Notes under the pieces: model-generated
What the model was told of the DNA's origin: nothing
The model's input: only the letters and a program-made list of their open reading frames with translations
Database searches by the model: none
Assembly: GCA_051453625.1 (NCBI GenBank)
Contig: JBOZIK010000001.1
Location: 23,998,667 to 24,062,666 of the forward strand
Direction: 5' to 3'
Origin: Welwitschia mirabilis
Taxonomy: Eukaryota > Gnetophyta > Gnetopsida > Welwitschiales
Length of the DNA stretch: 64,000 nt
Translations under genes and position numbers: made by a program
In this document: piece after piece, positions 38,332 to 51,256 of the stretch
How positions within the stretch are numbered: the stretch's first letter is position 1
How the letters are laid out: every line of letters begins with the position of its first letter

Positions 38332-41300
38332 ATGTCTCTAACTGTGTGGAATATAAGGGGGCTAGGCTCCCAAGAGAAGCAGAGAGAGGTAAATTCTTTT
38401 ATTAAAGCTAAATCTCTCAAGTTTTTTGGTCTTATTGAAACCAAGTTGTAGGCATCCTCTCTTACAAATTTTGTGGATAGACACTTTTCAGACTGGAAGT
38501 TTACTAATAATTTTGACACCAGTGGGAAAGGGAGAATTTTGATTCTTTGGAAGCCTCATCTCATTGAAATCCATGAGATTTTTAAATCAAATCAATGCAT
38601 ACATAGCCTTCTCAAATATAACGATGGGTCACGTGAATTTTATGTCTCTATAGTTTATGAGTGCAACACCCTAGCCATGAGAAAATCCCTGTGGAGCGAC
38701 CTTACAAGGATCTCGGTTTCCATAGATAAGCCTTGGATTATCTGTGGGGATTTTAATTGCATTTTTTTTAAGCTGAAGATAAATATAATGGCAAAAGAGT
38801 AACTAAGCAAGACACAGAGGAGCTCTTGAACTTTACTACCCAGCATCATGTCACTAATTTATCCTTTACAGGTGAGTTTTTCACTTGAAGTGACCTTCAC
38901 CATTCTGAGGATAGAATATACTGCAAGCTTGACAGAGCTCTGGTTAATGATATGTGGATGAATAACATTGAAAATTCTTTTCCAGAATTCAAACCTCCAA
39001 GTATATCAGATCATTCATCATGTGTTATGAAATATAGCAACAGCACCAAGAATTCTTACCCTTTCAAGTTTGTTAACAGCTAGTGCTTTGACAACAATTT
39101 CATGAGTATATTGGCTAGCTCTTGGACAAGACATATTGCAGGTCATCCTCTGCAAGTGCTGAACCAGCGCTTAAAACTAGTTAAGAAAGCTTTTAAATCT
39201 CTTCACCGCTCTACGTATAGCAACATTACAAGTCTAGTAACTTCTGCCAAAGAGGAACTCAATGACATTCAACATGCTTTGCAGTCTAATCCAACGAATG
39301 GAGAACTCAGAAGACTTCTCAAATCTGAGATCATGATGTATAGACAAAGAGAAAAAGAAGCTTGGATGAAGGAAGGGGACACCAACTCAGCCTTCTTTCA
39401 TGCCCAAATGAAAAAAAAATAGAGCCAAAAGCAATATTCATGTGCTCTTCAAAGAGGATGGCATAATAATAGACATAGAAGAAGGATGCAAACAGGAGCT
39501 ATTGCAATTCTTTTAGGCCCTGATAGGTACCAACTCTGCTAGGCCTTCAATTCAGCAAACTTCCTTAGAATTTGGGGTAAAAGTGAATGAGAATCAGTGT
39601 GTTAATTTGTATAAACCTGTCATTGATAGGGATATAGAACATGCATTATGAAGGATACTAGATGACAAAGCCCTAGGCCCTAATGGGTTTACAACTGTGT
39701 TCTTTAAAAAGGCCTGGACCATTATGGGTGTACTAGTTAAAAGAGCGATTCGGAGATTCTTTGAAACAAGCCATCTCAGGAGGTCAGATAACTCTACCAT
39801 TTTAGTTCTCATTCCCAAGAAGCATCATGCTTAGTATGCGTCTGAGTTTAGGCCAATAGTCTATTGTAATGTTATTTACAAGTGCATTCCAAATGTCATC
39901 ACAGCTCATCTAAAACCAATCATATCATTCTTAGTAAGTCAACAATAAGGAGTATTTATTAAAGGGAGGAATATTGTGCACAACATCCTTTTGGCCCAAG
40001 AACTAGTTCAACAATATGGCAGAAGACAGGTCAGCCCTAGATGCACCATCAAAGTAGAATTGAAAAAAGCATATGACATCCTTGATTGGGGATTCCTTGA
40101 GCAGCTTCTAGTCATCTTGGGGTTCCTCGATAGATTCATTCAGTGGATCATGGCTTGTGTTACTAGAACATGCTATACCATCCGATTTAATGGAGAATTG
40201 CATGGCTTCTTCAAAGAAAGAAGGGGTATCAGACAGGGAGACCCCATGTTTCCATATCTATTCTCTCTAGTCATGGAATATTTCGGGAGACTTCTAACTT
40301 CACGTATAGGTTCATCTCCTTTTAATCATCACCCAAAGTGTAAACCTTTATACTTTACTCACTTTTCGTTCGCAAATACTCTCCTTCTTTTCAATAAAGG
40401 AGACACTGATTCAATCAGGGTTTTCAACCAAGTCCTCCGTCAATGTGCATAAGAATCTAACCTCAATGCAAATCTTGAGAAATCTCAAATTTACTTTGCT
40501 AGAGTAGGCCACTCAGTCAAGAGGGCTATCCTACGGGAGCTGCAATTCAGGAAGAGGTCTCTTCCTTTCAAGTATCTAGGTGTCCCTATAACTTCCAAAT
40601 CATTAACAGTGAACGACTTCCTTCCCATGATTGATACAGTAACAACCAAAATTTGTTGTTGGACTACCAAATTCTTAATGTATGAAGGAAGGCTAGAGTT
40701 GATCAAAACAGTTCTCCAAAGCCTCCACAACTTCTGGTGTCATATCTTTATTCTCCCAAAGAAGTTGATGAAGGCTTTTGAATCTACCTGTAGATCTTTT
40801 TTGTGGACAGGAAAAGACAAATCAGGCAAGGAATTAGTAGCTTGGCATAAAGTGTGCACTTCAAAGCTAGAAGGAGATTTGGATTTTAAAGATCTATGCA
40901 GTTATAACAAAGTCAACGTCCTTAAAAATCTCTGGGCCATAGTCAACAAGCAGGATTCCTTATGGTATTTAAAAGAATCTAAATTATAGTCAATACCAAT
41001 TAAGGCATCCTTCTCATGAACCTTCAAGAAGATCCTCAAGCTTAGAGACACAGCCCTGAACTATGTGCAAGTGTTGGATCACCAACTGGTTTGGAAGGGT
41101 TCATTCCCTCCATTTTCAGTTTCAGCCTTCTACCAAGTCCTCCATCCGCACTCTTCCAAGCTGAAATGATGTCATTCTTTATGGGGTAAATATAATCAAC
41201 CCAAACACTCTTTCATAGCCTGATTACTAGTGCATAACAGGCTTATGACAAAGGAAACTTTACTCAGGATTCGCCTCATATCCAACACCTCCTGTGCCTT

Positions 41301-41600
41301 TTGCAACTTTCCAATTGAACTAAGGGAGCACCTTTACTTCCTCTGTTCCCTCTCTAATGAGGTGTGGAGCAAAATTTTCCAGTTTCTTAAGTTGTCCTCC
41401 TTTTTCAGTTGGGATGAAGTGCTTCAACGGGCTTAGTCCTATCTAAAGACTAACTGGGTAAGTATATGTGATTAGAGCCGCCTTCACTACAACCATCTAC
41501 TGCATCTGGCAACAGAGAAACAATGCAATCTTCAGGAATTCCTCGTCCGCTTCCAAGGCCACGTGTATAAGCTTGCTTCTAGTTAGTAAAATTTAACATT
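38332..41600 (+). pseudogene. L1-like LINE ORF2: endonuclease, reverse transcriptase, zf-RVT (broken)
   Basis: ORF2 nicks target DNA and copies LINE RNA there. The start at 38332 gives SLTVWNIRGLGS, the APE-type endonuclease opening; WIICGDFNC at about 38730 is its second conserved block. RT motifs follow: DDKALGPNGFTTVFFKKAW (39.66 kb), RNIVHNILLAQELVQQ (39.97 kb), KVELKKAYDILDW (40.05 kb), GIRQGDPMFPYLFSLVME (40.22 kb). The catalytic FADDLLLF is changed to FANTLLLF (40369-40392), so both metal-binding Asp are lost. A zinc-binding RVT tail (CAFCNFPIELREHLYFLC) lies at about 41290-41345. Many stops and frameshifts; dead copy. It sits inside the Gypsy 5' LTR. Confidence 0.92.
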
Positions 41601-42474
41601 CAAGTGCATTTATCTGGTACTAAATCAATTAAAGATACCCTTTCCAATAGGCAATGGTGCTATGATCTCAGCATCTACCCAAACATCAAGTAATTCCCTG
41701 CTCTCAGCTCCATTTCTCCATTGTCTGTGGCTATCTATCCAGACTTCAAGTAATTCCCTACTCTCAGCTCCCTTTCTCAATTGTTTGCTGCTATCAATTG
41801 TTCTGTGCCTTGCAGTTCCCATCCATCAGCTAATGAGATTTCCTGCAGGCGTTTTTAGCCAATTCTTGAAGACTGGCTTTTGTTTATCAAGGCCGGTAAA
41901 CAGAGATCTGTTTCTTCTTGGCCTCAATTCCAGAATCTGGTCATCAATATACCTTGAAAGGATCCTGAATCATTAGCGATGCGCCCTTTGGTGTGCTATT
42001 AGATGGGCCTTCAGGAATACAAGCATGTGGAATGAAGACTCTTTGACCCCTTGATGCGATTGTCTCAAAGGATTTTCCTCAAATCCTACTGAAGTAGATA
42101 AAGGATCTGCTAGGCAGCAACTAATAGATTCCTTTTCCTCTATAATGTATCTGCTCTCTGGTCTATTCTGATTAGTGCAAGGGTTTTTTAAGCTTATCGT
42201 CAGGCCCTGCTCAGACGGCCTAGTCTCGATTGAGTGCAGCAGTTCGATGCGCTTGATTGTAGGAACAGGGGATAGCGGTGTGAAGACCTGCCTTCATTCT
42301 AGGGCTCGTTTGGCTTGTTTGCAGCTCGTTATTCTCTCCTTGTCCTCCTATTTGGTGTTTAGTTTCTGGCTTCTCTCCAAATCCCTAGGTAGTCTTCTAT
42401 GCTTCTCAAAGGGTTTGTACCTTTCAACTTTCTTCTCAGGTAATAAATCATTATTTTTCAAAGAAAAAACAATT
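41601..42474 (+). mobile_element. LINE 3' region and A-rich tail
   Basis: Follows ORF2 in the same orientation. It contains two copies of a 60-base unit (starting at 41687 and 41747). The end at about 42430-42474 (AATAAATCATTATTTTTCAAAG then A-rich) has the usual form of plant LINE 3' ends. Gypsy LTR sequence resumes right after. The left TSD, if any, is hidden in the 35301-35400 gap. Confidence 0.65.
41687..41806 (+). repeat. 60-bp tandem duplication in the LINE 3' region
   Basis: The unit starting CAAGTAATTCCC occurs at 41687 and 41747 with several substitutions (for example ccctgctctcagctccattt against ccctactctcagctcccttt). It makes the small plus-strand frame at 41662-41976 look repetitive (SSNSLLSAPFL twice). 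Confidence 0.85.
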
Positions 42475-45400
42475 CCAATCATCATTACGTTCATTTTATA
42501 GAAACAATCATAAAAAAGAAAACAAGCATACTAGAACATCTCTATATTAAAGATTACAATAATAAAAATCTAAATAAAGGAAATATTCTTTTCTTTTCTT
42601 TCTTTTAATAATAATTAAAATATTCAAAATGTATCAAATCACATCTTACTAAAGTACTTAAAGAAACTAAACCATACCTCGAACTATGTCAATCCTAGAA
42701 ACATTCTTCCATGCTCATATGACCATGTCCATGGATTGGTGCAATGAAGGTAAACAAAATAAAGTATAATTCAAGCATAATTATTAAAATATAACTCTTT
42801 ATTTAAGATTCATATAACTATGCTATAAGTCAATAAAATAAGTGATAAGCCAAAGACTATTTATGTTACTTAGCCTATTAGGGTAAAAACTCTTACAAGC
42901 ACACACATTTAAAGTAAGATAAAGAAAAACGGTAAATGAAGTATTTCTACAAATACAATATTATTTCTAGGTAATTTAACTTAACGCTACTGATAAAAAC
43001 ATATATACTTAAATTACCTATAAAATTTTATGTAATAATTTTTTATAATTTAAAACATTAATTATAACATTTTTGAGCTCTAAAGAGATATCATAATCAA
43101 AAAATAATAATTAATTAATTATAAAGCAAGAATAAATTATGATAGTTTTTCATAAACAAGATAAATAATAGGATCCTTGAAATCTAACTTAAACTATTTT
43201 GGAAATCTAGACATATTAATTCTAAAGTCATCATTTAGGGTTAAAAATTATCAATTTTTAAAAAATTATAGCACTATCACATTACACTAAAATAGCCATA
43301 ACTTTTAAAATATTTTGAGTTTTTAAATGATTCAAGATGTTTTGGAAAGCATATTTAATTCCCCACAATGTAGGATACACAAGTTTGCAGATATCTTAAG
43401 TCATAGGTACCGAAACTCAAGTTAATGACTTACTATTTTTTGCATTTATTTTCTAATGTATTTTAACAAATGAATTTTTTAAAATTCATTATACATCAGA
43501 AAAATTACTATTTTTACATTTTCACATTCATAACACAATCCTAGACTTACAAAAAAAAATTCACTAATTTATACCTAGTTATTAATAAGCTATAATGTTT
43601 TTACCTATGCCTCTATTTTGAAAATTTAACTTTTGCTAAAGAAAATATGATAGAGGTTCAACAACTAATTATATAATAATTTGAAATAGTAAAATAATGA
43701 ATACAGTAGATAAACTCATTTTTTATAGTATAAATTTACTAAATACTACTAATGCAAATCAATTTAGGAAGGAAAATCAAATCAATTCACGAAAGTACTT
43801 ACATTAAGCCTTAGGATTACCATGAAGGAGTACTAGCCTAAAAGAGATTTGTAAGGAGCAAACTTTGCCCCTAATAAAATGGACCTAATGCATAATAGAT
43901 AAAAATATAATATTAAAATACACATGGGTATCCAAAAAATTTTTTTTTCCTTTTTGTAGCAAACATCATGGTCACTTGGCCATAATCATCTATTAGTAAC
44001 CTCTATTACTAAGCACAAGAGATCTCTCATATCTTCTTAGTGTCTTGGTGAGAGCCAAGGGAAGCGAATAATATTTTATAATATAATTACATAAAAACTA
44101 TAAATAATCCCCTAATGCAATATCACATCATTCCACTAGAATCTTAAAAAGAAATCATATAGACAATAAGAGTAAAGAGCTTACTTGGGAAGATTAGTAA
44201 GTCTTTGATAATTGATTGATGAAGATCCAAGCTTAAAAGTTCCTTAGCTCCAAGCTTCTAGGCTTCAAGATCTACAAGCAAGGGAATGAAAGAAAAAGAG
44301 AAGAAAGAAGGAAATGCACTTCTATAAAAAAATGGAAAGTATTTCCTCTTTGCAATAGAGGAAAGGATCTCTATACAAAGATATACAAAGGTACATAGCT
44401 TAATATTACAAGATCACATGATTGAGCATTGATAAATGAGATTGGTAATAAGTGACATTAGAGTACAGAAAGAGATCATATTTATGACTCATGCACCTAA
44501 CTAAGGTAAGTAATCTTCTTGCTTTAATTAGCAAGGTTAATTACATGCATCAATTCCTCATGCCAGTGCCTTCTTAATCCTTTATAGGCTCATAAGTAAG
44601 TCTAATTCATCCAAGACATGCATTAAAAGAATAAATACACAAATCTTATAATTGTCATGTGGCATAATGAGACAAACTCTTCAATTCCAATGAATAAAAC
44701 AATAAATATGTTATGAACTAAACACCCTTACACATCTTAAGAAAATAAAACTCTGGTAGAGTAAATCTACTTATTTATTATTCTTAATTCTAGGAAAGAG
44801 TGCATGTACTTGTTCACATGCTCATTTATTTTATAACGCATAAAATCTATCAATCACATAACGCAAGGAAGAAAATGTCTATTCATAATATAGTACACCG
44901 AATTTAAATAAGTAAATAAGATGTAAAATATATTATTATGTCCTCTTGAAATTTTCAATTTATTAGTTNNNNNNNNNNNNNNNNNNNNNNNNNNNNNNNN
45001 NNNNNNNNNNNNNNNNNNNNNNNNNNNNNNNNNNNNNNNNNNNNNNNNNNNNNNNNNNNNNNNNNNNNNNNNNNNNNNNNNNNNNNNNNNNNNNNNNNNN
45101 NNNNNNNNNNNNNNNNNNNNNNNNNNNNNNNNNNNNNNNNNNNNNNNNNNNNNNNNNNNNNNNNNNNNNNNNNNNNNNNNNNNNNNNNNNNNNNNNNNNN
45201 NNNNNNNNNNNNNNNNNNNNNNNNNNNNNNNNNNNNNNNNNNNNNNNNNNNNNNNNNNNNNNNNNNNNNNNNNNNNNNNNNNNNNNNNNNNNNNNNNNNN
45301 NNNNNNNNNNNNNNNNNNNNNNNNNNNNNNNNNNNNNNNNNGATTTATCATTTTTGGTTTCAAGTAAGAGTGCATGTACTTATTCACATGTTCATTTATT

Positions 45401-45803
45401 TCATAATGCATAAAATCTGTCAATTACATAACACAAAGAAAAAAATGTCTATTTAGAATATAGTACACCTATTACATACTAAGAATTTAAATGAGTAAAT
45501 AAGATGTAAATTATATTATTATATCCTCTTGAAATTTTCAATTTATTAGTTTTATTATATGATTTTAATTCCTCACATAATGTGGTTATCTAATTTTAAA
45601 AGTTTTAATAGCTTTTCTTATAAAAACCTTGTAACATAAATTTTATCATTTTTATTGTAAGTATGAAAGTTACAAACTAAGGTTAATTTGAAATGCCATC
45701 TTATTTTGATACGGCTTTTAAATAAAAATAAGTAATCATCTAATTAAAAGCTTAATATACTTAATATCTAAGTAAATTAGGTTTACAAAATATGGGATGT
45801 AAA
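42475..45803 (-). repeat. Gypsy 5' LTR, distal part
   Basis: Continues the LTR after the LINE block. 42480-42990 match the reverse of 16811-16970 and 15100-15480; 43000-45803 are collinear with the 3' LTR (17829-19980). The minus-strand start is near 45803 (ACATCCCATATTTTGTAAAC). A 373-N gap (44969-45341) is flanked by about 200 bp of near-duplicate sequence (44772-44968 and 45342-45549), so the true LTR is shorter than it looks. The 189-codon minus-strand frame over the gap is an artefact. Confidence 0.8.
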
Positions 45804-47734
45804 AATTATGTAATATACAAAATAAATTTTAACTAATAAAAATCTACATTAATTAAAAAAAATGAATGCACAAAATTGAATAAAGATAAACAAATTCAAC
45901 GAGTTTTAGGATTAACATGGAGGACTATCTAGCATAAATTAGATTGAGGATCACATAATCTACCTTAACAAAATGATTCTAATGTATATATAATACATAT
46001 TGCTACTTTCAAATCAATCAATAACACATAACAAAACATAGGTACCTAAATATTAAAGTAAACACCCTAGTCACTTAGCCAATTATCTATTGGTAACACC
46101 ATTAACCAAGCAAATAAAGAAATCCCTCAAATCTTTCTTTCATATTAGTTTGAGCCAATTAAAAGGGACAATCTCAATTTTATAAACATTAAAATAATCT
46201 TATATAATGGCCTAATGTAATACTTTTGTAATGTCACAAATTTCCTTAAGAAAGAAGATATGCATAGAATACAATAAGTATAGAAAACCTACTTGCAAAT
46301 ATGGTGGTTGGAGGCTTTTACTTGATAAATATTGATGAAGATTGGATGAAGTCCTAAGCTTGAAACCCCAAGCTCCAATCTCCACACTCAAAAGTAAGAA
46401 AATGAAAAGTGAAGAAAAGAAGATGCAAGAGTGAGACAAGAATTTGGTTGCAGTCGCTTGTCTAAAATGAAAAATTGGTTTTTAAGAGAGGAAAGGCAAA
46501 ATTGGTTTTTAAAAGAGGAAAGGCTTTATTCATGGGTAAATAACAGACCAAAAGCCCTTGATTCAATTAGTTAAAGACGTTACAAGCATTTTACCCATAA
46601 GGTAATATAATCACGTTAAAATGGATAAGATTGGTCACATTGAATTAGATAAGATGGGTCACATTGGATAAGATTAATTAAGCTTGAATGATAGGTGAAA
46701 TTGATGTATAAACTACAAAAAGACATTATAGTTATGATTTATGCATTTAACTAATGTGAATAATTCTCTTGCCTTAATTAGCAAGGTTACTTATATACAT
46801 CATTTCTTCGTGTTAGTTCCTTCTTAATCGTTCATAAGCTTATAACCATATTTAATCAATTCAAAACATGCATTGAACAATATGTAATACGCATTGAAAG
46901 GACAAATCTTTTTTTATGCACTAATTTCACATGTGTCAAAGTGAGATACTTTTTTAATTTCAATAAAAAATAAATATTTTATAAACAATGTACTTTTACA
47001 AATATTAAAAAAGATACAAGTCATCATAGAGTTCAATCTACTCATTCATCCTTCTTGGACTATGGATAAAAGTGTATATACTTATTTACATGCTCATTAA
47101 TGCAATGATTCATCAAATCCATCAACACAAAACACAAGAAAAAAGATATCATAATAGAAGTAGTATACTCAAATTTTTATCCAATTTTTTTGCTAACTAC
47201 ATTAACTATTTACTTTTACCAAGTAATTTTATTTCTTTTAGCTTGGATGAGACATATGGATAAATTAGTAATTTAAAAATTTAATATGACATTCTTGTGA
47301 TTATTTTATTAATGCTTTATGCTTTATTGTAAAATTATCAATTTAATAATTTTCATTGTATATTAGATGGCTTTATATAAATGAAATTATTTTATTTTAA
47401 CATTGGGATAGCTTGGTTCTTTTAATCTAAAAATGTTCATACAATAATTATCCAAAAATAGCAAAATTATGAGAACTATCTAAAAATCAAGATTAATTAC
47501 TTAAAATATGTCATCAGCATTTAGAATTCAAAATTAAGCGTAATGCATATTTTTTTGACATAAGGAATACTTATAAGACATCATTGATTATAAAATTAAT
47601 ATTAGTTCCTATAAAGCTCTAATTAAAAAAAAGGTTTCATATTAAAACAGCAACACCAAATAATGTCATATAATTAAGATATTAATATGCTTAATAGTTA
47701 GGTAATTAAAGATTACAAAATATGGGATATAACA
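45804..47734 (-). repeat. Older LTR copy of the same family, truncated
   Basis: The minus strand starts TGTTATATCCCATATTTTG at 47734, a good LTR start. The sequence follows the LTR order (cataacacataacaaaacataggtacc, cttagccaattatctattggtaac, then cctaatgtaatactttt as at 18840-18880 and 44110) but is more diverged. It is cut near 45803 where the Gypsy 5' LTR begins, so the Gypsy element may have inserted here. Two copies of a 27-base unit (AATTGGTTTTTAAGAGAGG type) occur at about 46470-46523. Confidence 0.6.
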
Positions 47735-49620
47735 TTCTCACTAATGTTTAGAAGCAATATGTGCAAATTATCTTATAAATGAATCATTAAATTTTAAAGA
47801 TGTATAGTACTCTTTATGAATGCCTACTTCTGCAGTTCAGTTAAGATTATGTGGAAACATATTCAACTACAAGAAACATTAAATTGTTATTCCTTCTATG
47901 GTGCATATTCCCTCCCAAGAAGAATTCAAAGCACCTTTGACAAGATAAAGGGTCATGTGCATGCTCATTGTAATCGGGGCAAGGCTAACACATAGGTTAG
48001 CATGGTAGACCCCAATCCCTGACTACATTCTTCCCTTGGTCTTGGCAAAAGTCTCCTCGAAGCTGTCTTAACTGGGGCTCCTCGAAGCTGTCTTAACTGG
48101 GGAAATCAAGGGTGCAACAACTACATGCAAAACCGATTGGCTCCAAATATTAAAGCATAATGATGGGATCAATCATCTACTCAAAACTGCTTTATCCATG
48201 TTCAAGTTTTAGTCTCACTTTCACAACCGACGTTCATATACCATTTGGAGATTGGTCATCTCTAGCTTCCACTATCCTCATGGAGGCCAACATCCTCTTG
48301 GTTATTGGGTACAACCAATCTTAAATTTGCATCATTGAGTTGGTCCAAGAAGTTAATGTGGCTACTACGATGCCTGGCAAAGTTGATGCTCACATCTTTG
48401 GTGTCAAGAGCTTTATCCGCCAAGAGCTTAGCACTTGCTCCTCTGCCCCTACCAAAGATGAAGTATTAGAGGGAACTTCTAATACATAGAATAAGCCTGG
48501 TCTTAGACATCTTACAAATGGAATGGTTCCACCAGTATATTTTTTCTCTTCTACCTTTATATTTGATTTCAAGAATTTGGATGTTTTTGTACTTTCGTTT
48601 TTAGGTTCCACGGGAGAGGGGTCTATAGTTTCTCCTTTGTGCCCACTATCTTCTGTTTAAGATGTTCTGGCTGCTTTTTGCGGGGAGGGTGTAATTTTCT
48701 CCCTTACCCTCAAACTTCTCTCTTTGTTTTTGGCTTTTTCTGATCCATAAAACTTCATATTCCCCCTTCATTTGTGATCTAGAGTTCCATTGAATGGGCA
48801 GTTTACATGAACATGTAACCTCAAGGTTCAACCTCCCCCACCCCACCCAACAATCTTCTAGCTGTTGAAGTCTTTCCACATGCCAATCTTCAAAAAATAT
48901 AAAGCCTGTTGTTGCTTCACGGTTAATCTTCTTCTGGTTCTGCACATTTCTGTGCCCTTGCTTCCAGGGAATATTGAATAATTAATCATCCGAAAAAACT
49001 GATTAAGGTCCAGGATAGCTTCTGATGATGGTCCTATTGATACATACTGATGGAAACCAAAAAAAAAAAGTATTTGAAATCTATATCAAACATGACTTTC
49101 TTATTTTACTCATGATAATTCTTGCGAATTTTTCAACAAACAAACAGGATATAAAAAATAAAAAATGAAAACGTATAAAACTGTACAAGTGAAGAACAGG
49201 GAAAATAAACAATGAATTAGGTTTTCATCGAGAAATATGATTTTGATAATTTTTCTCATGATAATTCTACATACATTCTATTTGGCAGAATGCTACACAT
49301 CTACAATTGACATCACTAATGTCAGTGCCTAGTAACATTTGCTTCATCTGTAAAATATCCAAAAATGTGCAGGGTCTTGTAAATTGTGTCCGTGAAAGAA
49401 GATCGGCAAAGAGGGAAGTATTATTTTTTAAAATGAATCTAAAAGAATTAGTTTTTCAGACACCAAATATTTCAGGTAACACATAACTTCTTTATCTCCC
49501 AACTAATAATATTAACTGAACATCTCTAGAAAACTCGTGTTACAAAATCAGTTACATCATTGATTTTGATCTGCTTCTGTAGGGTTGATTAAATAACTTA
49601 CAAGAAATATATGTTATTTA
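47735..49620. other. Unassigned sequence between LTR and Rgp1 retrocopy
   Basis: No conserved domain is recognised. 47.9-48.95 kb is less A+T-rich and reads as interrupted protein-like sequence on the plus strand (VDAHIFGVKSFIRQEL; HLTNGMVPPVYFFSS), perhaps a LINE ORF1 remnant. Minus-strand frames at 48390-48611 and 48646-48945 have no known match. A perfect 25-bp tandem duplication (CTCCTCGAAGCTGTCTTAAC...) lies at 48053-48077 and 48078-48102. 48.96-49.62 kb is featureless and A+T-rich. Confidence 0.3.
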
Positions 49621-49860
49621 AACACAAAATAACAGCTTTCCGATTGAAACTTTACACCAAGCATTAAACTCCACAATAAGCAGACAACTGCCACGCTGAA
49701 AAGCAGTTATCAGAGCTGGAATACAGGGAAAATATCCCAACTGAAAAACTACATCCAGTAAGTAAAGGTGGGATCTGTACATGCTATTGGACTGAAGCAT
49801 AGCATGCATGATTCTCAAGCACGTACATTAAACACTCTCAAATTCAATTTGTTAATACTC

Positions 49861-51156
49861 CTACCCACCAAAGTCTGATGTTTCTCCAATACTGTTGGAG
49901 TTTTCCCATCCCGAAAGAAGTGAGCTGTTCTGATCAATTTGACCTGACTGCAAGGAGTTGATCCAAATCCCATTTGGAGAAAAATGTTTTTCTTTCCTTG
50001 TAAAAGATGCATTCACTCTTGGCAAAGGAGAACAGACGGTTATTGGCAGAATCCATTCACTTTTCTCTCTTTCATCTACCATTAACGGATGTTCATACTC
50101 CGGTTCCACATATTTAGAAGTTGTTATAAATTCAAGACAATGAATCCATTTTAATGTGATGTAATTTGACACAAATGACATTGGTCCATCTAGAGGAATC
50201 CTAAACATAAATTGTGCATTCACAAGATCTGCCACAACTTTGTGATACTTACTTTGTATCTTTGTAATTAGAGGAGATTGTTTCCGTAAAGGATGAACTA
50301 AATTGGTATTGATAGACTCTAAATACTTTAGTGTTACTGAAGCCTTAGTGCATCTTCTAGACTCTGAGTTATGGAAAAATTTAAGAACTTATCCAATTGT
50401 ATCACTAAGGTAATGAATAGCATCTGAGTTTTTGCGGAAGAACCGAACTAAGATTTGATCATCTATTTTGATATTATAAGACCTGCCTCTAACAAACATA
50501 TCCGAAGTTAAAACTTAATTGGTGGTTTCTATATTGTTCAACTCTAGTTGCATGCCATTTTCAGTTTCATCTTTACATATTCCTTTCCAAAGTGATGGTG
50601 ACAATGGAGAAGACACTCTAAACGAGCCAAACGCACTTTTGTTTGCATAAAGAGAATTTCTGGGTGTAGTCAAAGGTGACTGTGGGAAGGAGTGTTCACT
50701 AGATATACTTTCTTGTCTATGGTGATTTCCAGCAATAACCATCTTCAGTAACACTATTAATATCATTTCCCCAGCTCCAAACTAGGCTATCCTTCTCTTT
50801 AAAAAATATTTCCATGTGATGAGGTCATATGCATTCTGAATCATTATCAGTTAACTAGATCTTGTCTTGCAATTCATCATTCAAGTTGTTGGCATCATTT
50901 GGTGAAGGCCACACATTAATTTGAACCCTTTAACTCCAGTTTATTAGGTTGTATATGTTCAACATCTTTATCATGTTTAAGCATGGCATGCCTTCCTTAC
51001 ACTGTCATCACAAAATAGTAAAATTAGCGCATAACAGTACCCTTAAATGTTGGTGGAATTGCTTTAGGAAGAGTTGTATATCGTATATGACTTATTAGTT
51101 ATTACATCCTTGTTTGAGTACCACATTAGAAGCAATAGAAACTGGAGTGAATCCAT
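49861..51156 (-). pseudogene. Processed retrocopy of the Rgp1-family gene
   Basis: The same protein as the spliced gene at 51257-59232, but with every visible intron removed at the exact splice site. Six junctions are fused: about 50245-50260 (exons G/F), 50340 (F/E), 50405 (E/D), 50512 (D/C), 50558 (C/B) and 50780 (B/A). It extends further 5' than the visible gene: GFTPVSIASNVVLKQG (to 51156, the gap edge) and LPKAIPPTFKGTVMR. The last frame (49861-50235, 124 codons) is open and ends ...SIGETSDFGG then stop, probably the authentic C-terminus. Stops occur after VMR, after LQDKI, in SECI*PHHM and elsewhere, plus frameshifts. No poly(A) tract or TSD is visible; the 5' side is an N gap. Confidence 0.9.
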
Positions 51157-51256
51157 NNNNNNNNNNNNNNNNNNNNNNNNNNNNNNNNNNNNNNNNNNNN
51201 NNNNNNNNNNNNNNNNNNNNNNNNNNNNNNNNNNNNNNNNNNNNNNNNNNNNNNNN

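Larger units (their letters stand above)
17829..45803 (-). mobile_element. Ty3/Gypsy chromovirus (Del/Tekay-like), nested and broken
   Basis: Minus-strand element. The 5' LTR is split (42475-45803 and 34479-35300), PBS 34464-34475, leader 33737-34463, then gag, protease, RT/RNase H, integrase and chromodomain from 25.1 down to 20.04 kb, PPT at 19981-19995 and 3' LTR 19980-17829. A Copia element (25284-33736) sits between leader and gag, and a LINE-containing block (about 35.3-42.47 kb) sits in the 5' LTR. Domain order gag-PR-RT-RH-INT plus a C-terminal chromodomain defines a chromovirus; LTRs of several kilobases fit the Del/Tekay clade (inference). All domains contain stops, so it is dead. 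Confidence 0.8.

Noticed and set aside
44854-45423. 189-codon minus-strand ORF
   Set aside because: Mostly N (373-N gap) inside a Gypsy LTR.
49618-49818. 66-codon minus-strand frame as an extra Rgp1 exon
   Set aside because: It lies after the stop at 49861 and has no family similarity; more likely 3' UTR of the retrocopy or flanking DNA.
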